DNA from: Tetraselmis striata
Lineage: Eukaryota; Chlorophyta; Chlorodendrophyceae; Chlorodendrales; Chlorodendraceae
Assembly (NCBI GenBank): GCA_006384855.1
Contig: VCJN01002974.1
Span: 40,264-104,263, forward strand
DNA: 64,000 nt
Reading direction: 5' to 3'
The position numbers and the translations under genes were made by a program. This document shows positions 55,401-64,000 of the stretch, piece by piece (position 1 is the first letter of the stretch; every line of letters begins with the position of its first letter). The notes below the pieces were generated by a model, which was given only the letters and a program-made list of their open reading frames with translations, was not told where the DNA came from and ran no database searches.

Positions 55401-56912
55401 CTACCCCTTCTCCGTCAATCCACCGCTCTCTACGTTCGCTCAAGACTGGCAAAACCAGACTCAACTTTGAAATGATCTAAACTAGTTTATGGGGTTTCCA
55501 TCCTTGACCTAACCGCTTTTCAGCTACAAGTGCTGCGCAGTGGTACGGGAACTAGTAACTGTTGTTGCGCCCTTGTTGGGTGCAGCACGAGTAGACATAA
55601 AAGCAGCCAGAACAGCTGAGCCTGCCATCTTCCAGTTTTCGCTGCGTTCCACGCAGCGCCCCCCCTGACTCCGTTTTCCCTCCACGCTTTTCGCTAAACC
55701 TTCCTGCCAATTTCGGCTCTTGACCGTGTAAAACAGCCTGCGCGACCTTTTTGGCAAAACCAGACTCAACTTTGAAATGCTGCGAATCCTTGAATCCCTG
55801 CTTATGTGCGATGTCTGTCGCTATAAAATAAAGTTTGCGGTTGCAATATAGTTTATATCTTTTTGGTTACAGGGAGAGGGTCAAGAGAATGCACGGAAAG
55901 TAGCGACTACTGGGGAAGGAAGAAGCCTACATTTAAGCAGAACCCTCTTAGCGCCGGGCCGCGGGGCCCGGCGATGTGGCAGGTAATATAGTCGCGAAGT
56001 TCTTTTTGCCCAGGCGGATGACTTCCGATACGTAGTATTAGCAGCTACTAATCTACTATATTTTTAATACACTACTTCCCGCGTGCGCGCCTTTTTTTTT
56101 TGGCTACTGCGACGGTCGAGCAGGGGCTGGACGACCTGTGGGTGCGCGACTATGGCGCCATCTTCGTGCTATTTGGCGACGGCGGCGAGGAGCTGGGTGC
56201 GGTGGACCTGGGCTTCAACGGCTGGGGAGGGAAGCAGCGGCACGCGCTGGACGGCGAGGTGGCGGGTGAGATGGCGGTACAGGCGGGCGCCGGCACGCCG
56301 AGCACCACTTTCCTTCGAATGGAAGGCGGCGGTGTAGAGGTGGACGGCCACGGGACGGCCATCGTTACGGAGAGCTGCATCCTTAACGCCAACCGCAACC
56401 CCGGCGTCAGCAAGGTGGAGGCGGAGGCAGAGCTCAAGCGCCTGCTAGGCCTGCGCAAGGTGATATGGCTGCCGGGCATCGCGGGTGCCGAAATCACCGA
56501 TGGCCACGTCGACTTTTATGCCCGATTCGCAGCACCTGGCGTCGTGGTCGCCGCACTGGACAACGATCCCGACAGCTTCGACTATCAGGTGACACGCGAC
56601 CACCTCTCGATCCTTCAGAGCGCGACGGATGCAGACGGACGGCTTCTTGAGGTGATTCCGCTACCCGGGCCCAGCTACGCCCGAATCCGACGGCGCGACG
56701 AGGACGATATGGCCGCCGGCTACGTCAACTACTACGTCGGCAACGGCTTCGTGCTGGTGCCGGAGTTTGGCGACGAGGAGGCAGACGGCTACGCGGCCAA
56801 CCTGCTGGCGGAGCTGTACCCCGGGCGAACGATCGAGGTGCTCAACATCGACAACATCGCGGCTGGCGGGGGTGGCATCCACTGCGCCACGATGCAGCAG
56901 CCGGCCTCTAGC
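52415..56912 (+). CDS. Agmatine deiminase (agmatine iminohydrolase), intron 1 carries a mobile element
   Basis: Exon 1 is 52415-52795 and exon 2 is 56124-56912, joined in phase 0 (donor CAG|GTGAGA, acceptor GAGCAG|GGG), giving about 390 residues or more. The enzyme converts agmatine to N-carbamoylputrescine in the plant-type polyamine pathway. Family motifs are YMPDEGDPHACTW (about residues 50-62), IARYEPVKVLAN, then across the junction VVQQGLDDLWVRDYGAIFV, ITDGHVDFYARF, and the catalytic Cys in GGGGIHCATMQQP (about residue 381). Residues about 8-32 are hydrophobic (WWVALAVAVAVAMP), like a signal peptide or transit sequence, which is not usual for the cytosolic enzyme. Intron 1 is 3.3 kb and contains the complete element 52834-55779 on the same strand. 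A GTGAGT donor at 56913 suggests a further short exon, possibly 57225-57433. Otherwise the frame stops at 56945. Confidence 0.85.
52840..53023 (+). repeat. Split direct repeat A1 (copy 2)
   Basis: 184 bp from ATCTAAACTAGTTTATGGGG to GTTCCACGCAGCG, repeated without visible difference at 55475-55658. The 3' end holds a small hairpin (CGCTGCGTTCCACGCAGCG). Confidence 0.9.
53137..53991 (+). CDS. Gag-like ORF1 of recombinase element copy 2
   Basis: 284 residues, intact. The N-terminal helix (LQADVRALATAVAQLTA) is followed by a Gly/Ser linker. The central part has RVPGLFPLSTDLTNEYLKQD, then EEYLWMSCFGAHMAALFVAL and NHAEAIDKAFRFRLAFLRRL. The C-terminal tail is a run of Arg-Gly repeats, probably RNA or DNA binding. 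It starts at ATG 53137 just downstream of A1. An in-frame ATG at 53104 is also possible. Compared with copy 1, about five residues are missing near residue 21. Confidence 0.75.
   Translation: MSDGEEPVVEPTLTSLQADVRALATAVAQLTARDRVVDGEGAHGSGSGQRFAGQPTGSGGVAERPDLLELAQSGRVGAKSVSAEDDYLAVPELLQRAESGYEAVRPVSRVPGLFPLSTDLTNEYLKQDDRRLPAQEEYLWMSCFGAHMAALFVALDELLPYVPTTNQDFTPYLARARNHAEAIDKAFRFRLAFLRRLKEIKRVHGDQGVLDVLRAQHFQPAAEHLGSAIFGDLMRDYERRVFEATVASSAKATATSRVAAAAAGRGRGRGRGGGRGRGREGEHE
54028..55393 (+). pseudogene. Tyrosine recombinase of element copy 2, internal deletion
   Basis: The N-terminal extension and start of the core-binding domain (LSAQTLKSYAGRLSQFAEFC) run in one frame to about 54745. Then coding jumps to the frame of 54740-55393. 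Relative to copy 1 about 250 bp are absent, covering the rest of the core-binding domain. The catalytic domain is complete: Arg in GLTGVSCRAQDVHVD, His and Arg in SHSLRKGAAS, then HIRYQGGWATNSD and the Tyr nucleophile in VVLDYIDPN. With the deletion and frameshift, this copy is probably not functional on its own. Confidence 0.75.
55447..55779 (+). repeat. B1-A2-B2 end of recombinase element copy 2
   Basis: TGGCAAAACCAGACTCAACT followed by TTGAAATG (B1, 55447-55474) precedes A2 (55475-55658) and recurs as B2 at 55752-55779. Copy 1 has the same arrangement on the minus strand at 40915-41240. Confidence 0.9.
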
Positions 56913-57224
56913 GTGAGTGCTGACGGCGCCCCGAACTGTTGCTGAACCTAAAAATGATATGCTCGTCGTGCAGCGCTCCCCCAAACTTACTATAATTATC
57001 CCCGATGCACACGAGAATGATGCAGGATTAGCGCTTTTGTAGGACATGGTTAAGGTTGCTTTTGTAAGACGCAGTCTGCCATTAGGGGTTATCGTGATAC
57101 ACTTGTCCATATATAAAGCAATGCTACCATGATTCGATCTCGGTATTTATTGCGAGTTATGCTAATAATGGTTGGGGTTGCTTGAGAGGGTTGTCATCAG
57201 CTTTGCACATAAACACAGGCAAGC

Positions 57225-57433
57225 CTGGCAGGGGTACTAATTACTGTGAGTGGGCCGCCCCCGGCAACCAGGTGGCGCTGACCCCAGGAGAAGACATCCA
57301 GACGGTGCTGAGCAGAGAAGGCGTGGGGACGCTGTCATCCGCCGCAGTGGCGATGCGTGGCGTGCTCCGAGGCCGCCTGGGCCGCTGGGCAGTCGCACTG
57401 CTCGCTACCGCGGCCGCCGCCATGCCACTGTGA
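57225..57433 (+). CDS. Possible last exon of the agmatine deiminase gene
   Basis: After an acceptor (AAACACAG) a frame reads GKPGRGTNYCEWAAPGNQVA, then ALTPGEDIQTVLSREGVGTL and a hydrophobic end (RWAVALLATAAAAMPL) before TGA. It is coding-like and near the GTGAGT donor at 56913, but the phases do not match in this frame. In the matching phase only about 19 residues are open. It could be an independent exon. Confidence 0.3.
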
Positions 57434-57749
57434 AGCCAGTCTTTATTATTAGGGAGTGTGGAACGGAAGTAGAACGCTGGCCCCCAAATGATCCGTCCAG
57501 TCCCTACCTAACAGTCTACCGCCCAATGGATCCTCACGGTTTCTTTCGCATGAACATAACTTATGCTTGCTGTCAGCATAGTGAGCCGTCCACTGTGGGC
57601 ATGGCATCATGCCGTGCGCCATCTAGCGCTGAGTGTAACTAAATACCCAGTGGAAGACTGCGCACAAACACCGGCCTAGCACTAGCTCCTTGCTGGCTAG
57701 TTTCCCGGCGTTGGCGCCCAGTGCCTGGTTGTTTTGACCGGGACCCGGG

Positions 57750-60645
57750 CTACGACCACGTCTCGACGTTATAGCGCTTGGACAGCTCCAGCCGGCGCAG
57801 CCACATTTCCGCCTCGGCCGGCGTCATGCTGCCTGCGGACTCGGCCACCGAGCGGAACGCCGCCGCCACATCCTCCGGCATCTTCTGCGCCGACCCGGCG
57901 ACATAGATCGCCGAGCCGGGCACCTGGAGCAGCGCCCACACCTCGGACGCGCGCTCCCGGATGCAGTGCTGCACGTAGCGCTTGGCGGGCTGATCCCTGC
58001 GGGGCACAACATGGACGCAGCAGTGCCTTCCGGTTAGCCTTCGGGTGCCAGTGCGGCCATGTAAAGAACAGTGCGAAAATGAGCCTGGCCTGCCTGCCGA
58101 AGGTCGAATGTAGACAACCGCACCACAGTAACTAAACAGTATACTAGATGGAAGTTTGGCAATCAGAAACAGAATAGAAAATGATTTGATAGTTTGGATT
58201 ATTTTGAAAGGAAACTGAGAGATACATCTCGGTCATATTGTGATGTTACATTTCGAACAGCACCAAGTACAGTTCTATAGTTTGCATAGCCAATTTATTC
58301 AGGAGAAGTACACGTGCATTGTTTGAAATAGACAGTGATTCAGGAACGCGGACCGATGCACAATGATCCGAGGACGTTAATCATACTGGAAAGATTATTC
58401 GTTTTCTTTCACGCGTCAGGTAGTCGTTACACGGTGTAACTCAACGCGTATATAACGCTCATATATGCTGGTGAGGATTGCTTACCTCGTGTTTAGTAGG
58501 GAATTGCGTAATCCTTGACACCGCGTCTCAACAGTCTCTTGAGTGGAAGTTCAGCAATACGCAGAAGAGAGTAGAACAATACCATAATAGAATAGAAATA
58601 GAAAAACGCTAGAAGGGTGGCAAAACAGGGCCAGGCACCGCCGTATCAAAAAGGGTTTGCCACCTACGCGCCAGTCTTACATTATTGATACCCTATGTGC
58701 TGACAAGGTTGCATGCGAGTCCAATTCGAGGCTCATTCTAGTGATGGTTATCGCAGGTGCGCAGTACCTGTATTGCATCAGGACAAGGGGGCAGTTTGTC
58801 AGCAGGGGGTGCGGCCATTCTTGCCTGGAGAAAGCGGTCTGTAGTCCGACGCCGCCCATCAGCACGCCGTTGGCGGCAAAGCGCTCGAACTCCTCCTTGT
58901 AAAAGTAGTCCGCGCAGGCGTTGCGGCAACCGAAGAACAGCATGCACGGCGCCACCGCCTCGCCCTGGGCACAGCGCCCGGCCCGCATACATACAAGCGG
59001 CGCACTCTTCAGGGCGCGGGTCCGCAGAGCATCATGGCGGCCGGGCGCAGGACGATCGAGGGGGGGGGGGGGGGGGGAGGGCCTCACGGCCAGCAGGTGT
59101 GCCTCCCGCTCCTGCAGGAACGAGCGGAAGGGCGCCACACCGGTGCCAGGGCCAACCAGGATGAGCGGGGCCGCCAGCGAGGGCGGCATCCGCAGGGAGC
59201 CGGGCTCGAGCCACACGGGCAGGGAGACGGGGCCCTGTGATGGGGGAGCAGCGTGAAAGGGCGCGCATAGATTGGGTCACCGCCTGTGACCATGCCTGAC
59301 ATGCAGCTGCTGCGGATGCAGGCCATCCACAGGATAATGAAGACCTGAGAGGGGAAAGGGGGGGATGAGCCTTACCTGGGTGGGATCCAGGCTAGCTAGG
59401 TGCGACGAACAGAGCCCCAGCTTGTGCCGCTTGTAAGGTGTCTGGAGAGGTTTACGAAGGCGGAATGGGGGTGGGGTGGGGTGGGGGGGGGGGGGGGGGG
59501 GGGGGATGTCAGGTAAAGGGCTTCCCTGCGCTGTATGGCATCTGCAAGTTGGCCACATCAATCTCAACACGCGATTCATTCCTCAAACCATCGATTGCCA
59601 TCGAGTGTCCGGGATCTATACGGTGCAGGGCGATGAGGGAGCATCAGATTGAGGGTGCGGTATGAGAGAGCGGGGGGGGGGGGGGGGGGGGGTCGAGGGG
59701 GGGCACGTGGTAGTCCACCACCGCCACGGTGAGGTGGGCGCGGCCGGGGTGCGCGGCATGGGACGAGGCGATCGAGAAGCGCCGGGGCTGAAGCGCGGGC
59801 ACCAGTTGCAGCAGCCACTCCAACGGCAGCTGCAGCGAGGGGAAATCATCCAGGACCTGTGCGCACCATCGGCGGGTGGGGACAGGCGGGCCGCAATGTC
59901 AGCAGCAGTCCATGCCCCCCCCTCAGCCTGAGGAAATGGAGAAGAGGAGGGGGGGGGGGGGGGTGAGGGGGGGGGAGGGGGGGGGGGGGGGGGTGGCAAG
60001 GCGACAGGCCCTGCCTCCAGCACGCTGCGGTGCTCCTTCTGGTTGTATGTGTACAGGTCCTCCGCGCCTTCCTTCGCACGGCACAGCATCGTGTACGTCA
60101 ACACTCTGCCTCGCACACGACTCTACAAATGTCAACCCTTCAGCTGCAGGAGCTGGCGAGCCCAGGGGGTTAAGACAGGGGGGGGGGGGGGGGGGGGGGC
60201 ACCGGCGAGGCAAAGTACTCAAGCCGCTCCGCCTCGTGCTCCGCCGCCGCAAAGTGGCTCGCCACCTCGAAGAAATAACGCCGTGGGGAGCCGCCCGCGA
60301 TGTCCAGCGCGCCCGCCACCAGGTCCGCCAGGCGGCACTGCACACAGCGGAGCGCAGCTTCAGCTTATCGGCAAAGGCCGCAGCAGAAAGAGAGTGGGGG
60401 TTGGACATTTGCGGGGGGGAGGGGGGGTAGGGGGGGGGACCTCTGCGCGAGGGGGCGCGCCGCCGTCCGGCATGCTCCGCGGCTCCACCCGCACGGTCGC
60501 TTCCCCGTCCAGCTGGCAGCGCGCCAGGAACTGCGCCACGTCGGCGGGTGCCGCGACCGGGGCGATCGCGAGCACGTCACCTGTGCCAGGGGGAGGGCGA
60601 AGGAGGGTGCCGCGGATTCGGAGGCGCCAAAGGGTCAGGAGAGCT

Positions 60646-60676
<31 letters not shown>

Positions 60677-63592
60677 GGGCTCGCCTGGCACAAAGCTTTG
60701 CTTCAGCGGCGTTATGTCCAGCTCTAGGTGCCGCACGTCCTGCGCGAGGCGCACGCCGCCCGGCATCGGAACAAAGCGTCAGCAGGGCCGTGGCGCGGCG
60801 CAGGTGCCAGCCGAGCCCAGGCACGGCAGCCCCTTGGCCACTTGCGCGATTGGAGTGGGGGCGCTCGTATCAGTTTCAACACAATAACATAATACTATCA
60901 CGTAGGTGGCAATCATTCTAAACGGCGGTGCCTGGCCGAGCTTTGCCAGCCTTCTAGCGTTTCCTTTCTATAACATTACATTCTGCTATCGCATGTACCG
61001 GAGTGTGTTCTCTTGTGACCACTGGCGGGTACATCACGAGACACTTTGCAATATTCCTTAGTATCCGACTACTGGTACTACCAGGACGGTTTATGCACTC
61101 ATTGCACTCCCCAGAGCAAGTAGCGCGTATGTAGTAATCGTTAACGTAATCTCATCGTTGTGCATCGGTTCGCGTTCCCGTATTGCTGTCTATTCATAAC
61201 AGTGTACGTCAACGTCTCCTGAATAAACAGGCAATACCCAATCAAACAATGTCCTTAGTGCTGTCTGATATCGATTCGCACTGCGACTAAGATGCATCTG
61301 GCAGTTTTCTTCCAAGACAAGCCAAATTAGCAGCACGTATTCTTTTCTATTCTATTGTAATTGCCGAAGTTCCATCCTAGTAGATTGGTGAGTCTAGCGC
61401 GTCGACCAATTGTAAAGGCTGTGCCTGGCCGTACTTTGCCACCCTTCCAGCGTGTTTTTCTATTCTATCCTACATCATATCCCGCCATTATTCCGTTGCT
61501 TTACATTCATGGCTGATGTTCCATCGTAATAACATGTTTACACGCGGCAAGGATGACGTAATCCTTCATGTCCAGTACACTTGATTACACGGCGTTTGTA
61601 ATCTTTATACCATTATGCATACGCGTCTTTTTCGCCGTATAAGCCGTGTAAGCCGTACAAGGGTTGCCTAGCTCGTGAATTGTTTCCAGCATGATTAACG
61701 CCATCTTATCGGTGCGCATTTCTGTATCGCGATCCAATTCCAAACTATGCGCGTATATTTTTTTCCTGCTGAATAAATGTGCAATACAAAATAAAACGTA
61801 CTCAATGCTTTCCGAAATCGTCGGTTCGCAATACGACTGGGACGTATCTGTCAGTTCTCTTTCAAAAACATGCAAACTATCAACACATTTTCAGTTCCAT
61901 TCTATTTTATTTCTAATTGCCGAACTTCCATCCTAATGGACTGTTTCGATATACTTGTAAGGCGCGGGAATGTACTTAAACCACACGTTGGGCGCGGCAT
62001 GCATTTGCTTCCGCTCCCCCGGGCAGATAAAGAAACTGTTTCCGGGCGGCAGGTGGCGCTCAGGGGGGGAAGGCACCTGGAAGTGGCCGGGCGCGGTGAG
62101 GCGCGCGTTGCGCAGCAGCGGCGCAAAGCCCGGCGCCGCCTGGCACGCGCCCGCCGGCCGGCGCGGCTCCGGGATGCCGCACGCCGCGTTGGCGACGCGC
62201 TGCAGCGCCGCCGCGGCCGCCGAGCACCGCGCCGCGTTGCTCCTCGCTTGCCGGGCCGCTGCCGCCCTCCTGCGCCACCTGAGATGAGGGAGGGGGAGAG
62301 AGAGCGGGGGGCTGGGGGGGTTGGGGGGGGGGGGGCATCTTACCGCAGCTGTGGAATAGTCGACGCCCAGTGAATGTGCAACTTGCCTCTAGAGAGTGTG
62401 TTGTCAGTAGGGCAACTGGGAGGAGGAGATACTCAAAAATGAATAGGTAATAATAAAAAAATGCCTATTAAGTCGCTTATTCTTATTATTGCTTCGTCAG
62501 ATATCTTTATGAATAGTTTGACTGATGAGCCTGGGAAATGGGCGCCACTGGCATGGTTACCAGCGGCGTCTCGGGCGTGTTTAACAGCCCCTCTAGCAGT
62601 ATGCTTCCATGTTGGAGCCCCGTGGGTTGACGCTCGCCAGGGTGGGGAAAAGGGGGGGGGGGGGGGGGGGGGGCAGCAGCAATGGGATGTTGCGTTCCCA
62701 ACAGCGTGGAACCGTACAAAGACAGACCGTCCGCGGAGAAATGAGACAGAATAAAGCACGAATACTCCAACACGAAGGTGCAAAACAATTCATTATTTTT
62801 AGGCCCCGCGGACCGTATTTGATTCTGGGGTATGGATAATGAATACATGTACCCTATCAAGGGCTTGCAGGGCCAGGGGTTGTCCACTTCAGCAGCAACT
62901 GCCCCCCCCCCCCCCCCCCCCAACCCACCCCTCTATTACGACCGTGGCACCGGATGACTCATCCATGGCTCAATCCCCGCCGGGGATTGTTGCGGAAGAG
63001 GGGGGGTTGGGAGGGGGGGGGGGGGGCGGGGGGGGGGCACCTTGGCGCCAGAGCCCAGCAGCGTGACCTTGAGGCGCGGGGGGTCCAGCTGGCCGGCGCC
63101 CTGGCTGTCCGGCGGCAGCTGCGAGACGCCGGGCGGCGGCGGGAACGCGGCGTCCAGCGCGCCCCAGAGCCGCTGCAGCCACGGCTCCAGCGCGCTGTAG
63201 TAGCCGCAGCGCGCCTGGTCGTCGCCTAGGCCGCGCTCCAGCAGCGGCGTGGCGCCCAGCTGCTCCACGCGCGCCGCCAGCTTCTTGGCCATCGTCTGTA
63301 CGAGGGGGGGAGGAGGGGCGCAAGGGGGCAGGTTGCGACGGAGGAAGTATCATCATGAGGGTCAGCCGCTGGTACAGCGGTCGCGATGGCCACGTGCAGT
63401 GGTGCACAGGGCCTTGCCAGAGTGGGGAGGAGGGGTGGGGGTGGAATGGGGGCGGGGGCGGACGTTGTACTTCTGGTAGCCGGAGTCGCCGAGGCCAAAG
63501 ACCGCCACGCTCATGCCCAAGAGCGAGTCAGGCGACAGGCTCTTCCGGAGCAGGAACTTCCAGAACTTGCGCATGTTGGCGGGCGGGTCGCC
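57750..63592 (-). CDS. NADPH-dependent diflavin oxidoreductase (ATR3/NDOR1/Tah18 family), 5' end missing
   Basis: Exons on the minus strand: 63592-63464, 63295-63041, one ending at 62077 (start uncertain, 62278 or within), 60739-60685, 60580-60441, 60337-60203, 60071-60015, 59856-59707, 59441-59376, 59234-59088, 58964-58825 and 57996-57750. FMN domain motifs are GDPPANMRKFWKFLL, VFGLGDSGYQKYN and LLERGLGDDQ. FAD domain motifs are DVRHLELDI, YNQKEHRSVLE and RRFSIASS. NADPH domain motifs are LILVGPGTGVAPFRSF, FFGCRN and VYVAGS-like IYVAGSAQKMP. The end is the aromatic-Ser MxxWLRRLE...VETWS form. The family reduces the cytosolic Fe-S assembly factor anamorsin/Dre2. Three introns begin with GC (60684, 60014, 58824). 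The start of the FMN domain is absent on this strand, but see 63849-63911. Confidence 0.9.
58145..58645 (-). repeat. Intronic repeat family D, copy 1
   Basis: On the minus strand it starts GCGGTGCCTGGCCCTGTTTT, then GCCACCCTTCTAGCG and TTTTTCTATTTCTATTCTAT. It ends near TGATTGCCAAACTTCCATCT. It matches 60920-61385 and 61419-61937 on the + strand. It lies in the last intron of the diflavin reductase gene. Confidence 0.55.
60920..61385 (+). repeat. Intronic repeat family D, copy 2
   Basis: It opens GCGGTGCCTGGCCGAGCTTT, then GCCAGCCTTCTAGCG and CTTTCTATAACATTAC. It ends TTCTATTCTATTGTAATTGC followed by CGAAGTTCCATCCTAG. Confidence 0.55.
61419..61937 (+). repeat. Intronic repeat family D, copy 3
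   Basis: It opens GGCTGTGCCTGGCCGTACTT, then GCCACCCTTCCAGCG and TTTTTCTATTCTATCC. It ends TTCTAATTGCCGAACTTCCA. Copies 2 and 3 are in tandem within one intron of the diflavin reductase. Internal words such as AATACGACTGGGACGTATCT are also shared in diverged form. Confidence 0.55.
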
Positions 63593-63848
63593 CTGCACCG
63601 CCCACCGGAATGGGTCAGTGTGGGAAGGAGGAGGTGAGGTTGGGGTGGGGGGGGGGGGGGGGGGGGGGGGCACGATCCTCCGCCGTGAGCATCCACGCAT
63701 GGCAACGGCCGCCCCTTCACTACAACAGCAGGTCGTTGCAGCACAAAGCAGAACGCTCGACTCTCCGCAGGTCGTCGCCGCCCTCCGTAAAGGGGCCAAC
63801 ACTCGTACCAACGCCCGCACGCCCACGCGCCTCCTCGCGGTGCTGTAA

Positions 63849-63911
63849 TGACGCGGGCGCGGAGACTGCTTGTGCTCTACGGCTCCGAGATAGGCAATGC
63901 ACAGGCTGTCG
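63849..63911 (+). CDS. FMN P-loop exon of a diflavin reductase in opposite orientation
   Basis: On the + strand MTRARRLLVLYGSEIGNAQA reads exactly like the first 20 residues of an ATR3-type protein (LLVLYGSxTGNAQ is the FMN phosphate loop). The gene at 57750-63592 lacks precisely this part but lies on the other strand. The frame runs on without domain character after the possible exon end near 63905-63911. The possibilities are an inversion, a misassembly at the G tract 63643-63670, or the first exon of a second, divergently oriented gene. Confidence 0.6.
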
Positions 63912-64000
63912 GGGGCAACCCCCTCCCCCCCCGCCTCCCCGCCAACCACAATAATCTTCCCGGAGGCATAACTGGCCTCCACTGCTACGCGGCCCCGTAA

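Larger units (their letters stand above)
52834..55779 (+). mobile_element. Tyrosine-recombinase element without reverse transcriptase, copy 2, inside agmatine deiminase intron 1
   Basis: Structure is A1 52840-53023, gag-like ORF 53137-53991, tyrosine recombinase 54028-55393 (damaged), B1 55447-55474, A2 55475-55658, a 93-bp unique segment, and B2 55752-55779. A1 and A2 are both 184 bp and appear identical. B1 and B2 are identical 28-mers ending GAAATG. The left flank ends with the same GAAATG (52834-52839), so the ends and the B1/A2 junction share a 6-bp core. This is expected if a tyrosine recombinase inserted a circle by recombination at that core without target duplication. Only 36 bp separate the ORFs, so no polymerase is encoded. 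Identical A repeats suggest a young insertion. Confidence 0.85.
6844..63670. other. Long C/G homopolymers associated with introns
   Basis: C runs of roughly 15-40 bases lie on the sense strand of introns. On the + strand genes: 6848-6872 after donor 6844, 7124-7149 after donor 7117, 8020-8041 after donor 8016. On the - strand genes, seen as G on the + strand: 13624-13643 (donor 13649), 63000-63038 (donor 63040), 60659-60679 (donor 60684), 60178-60199 (donor 60202), 59671-59692 (donor 59706), 59061-59077 (donor 59087). A few instead act as pyrimidine tracts before acceptors (59484-59505, 62319-62336). Confidence 0.75.

Noticed and set aside
58657..59256. Plus-strand frames over the reductase exons
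   Set aside because: Antisense to exons with NADPH-domain motifs.
59616..60116. Minus-strand frame with long Pro runs through 59.9-60.0 kb
   Set aside because: The Pro runs are intronic C tracts. Splicing at 60014 and 59857 gives the conserved sequence.
60685..60696. GT donor GTGCCA instead of the GC donor at 60684
   Set aside because: It is in phase 0, while the next exon needs phase 1, and it would remove the conserved Val-Pro-Gly.
1..64000. CRISPR array, operon or phage-type system
   Set aside because: No regularly spaced short repeats with unique spacers, and all firm genes are intron-containing eukaryotic genes.

Overview
This looks like nuclear DNA of a green alga, or another chlorophyte-like member of the plant lineage. 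The genes are GC-rich and multi-exon with spliceosomal introns. Three of them belong to families typical of Viridiplantae: an ALDH22-type aldehyde dehydrogenase, a plant-type agmatine deiminase, and an ATR3/NDOR1/Tah18-type diflavin reductase. Between the genes lie large AT-balanced stretches full of decayed transposable elements, microsatellites and dispersed repeats. Species was not determined. Nothing suggests a prokaryote: there are no operons, ribosome binding sites or CRISPR arrays.

Layout. 1-6.6 kb: the acidic tail of a gene cut by the window edge, an unrecognised Cys-containing exon (-), and copies of two dispersed repeat families. 6.6-9.9 kb: a four-exon low-complexity protein gene (+). 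12.0-14.4 kb: a six-exon gene (-) ending in a SUMO-like fold (Rad60/Esc2/NIP45 family). 14.7-22.5 kb: retroelement tails, a TATG satellite, and the C-terminal half of a hAT transposase. 23.2-26.7 kb: the ALDH22 gene in 12 exons. 27-32 kb: mostly featureless, with an orphan sulfotransferase exon. 32.9-35.2 kb: a secreted collagen-like protein with fourteen 21-residue repeats and a Cys-rich tail. 36-40.4 kb: a piggyBac relic whose catalytic centre is missing, an unrecognised Cys-rich gene, and a second hAT relic. 40.9-44.2 kb: a tyrosine-recombinase element (-). 44.5-52 kb: unrecognised gene fragments, a nested foldback repeat, and an inverted copy of a dispersed repeat. 52.4-56.9 kb: agmatine deiminase, whose first intron hosts a second copy of the tyrosine-recombinase element (+). 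57.7-63.6 kb: the diflavin reductase (-), with what looks like its missing first exon lying in the opposite orientation at 63.85 kb.

The most unusual observations are four. (1) A two-copy mobile element has a gag-like ORF and a tyrosine recombinase. It carries split direct repeats of the PAT/Ngaro/Kangaroo kind but no reverse transcriptase. (2) Long C homopolymers sit on the sense strand of introns, very often right after the 5' splice site, so poly-C and poly-G runs on the + strand report gene orientation. (3) Three introns of the diflavin reductase appear to use GC-AG splice sites, each supported by reading phase and family alignment. (4) The collagen-like protein is encoded by a near-perfect 63-bp minisatellite.

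The host genes do not form a pathway. ALDH22 is probably a membrane-anchored aldehyde-detoxifying enzyme, agmatine deiminase belongs to polyamine synthesis, the diflavin reductase feeds electrons to cytosolic Fe-S assembly, and the SUMO-like protein belongs to genome maintenance. Exon boundaries were read by eye from splice motifs, reading phase and remembered family patterns. They need transcript data.
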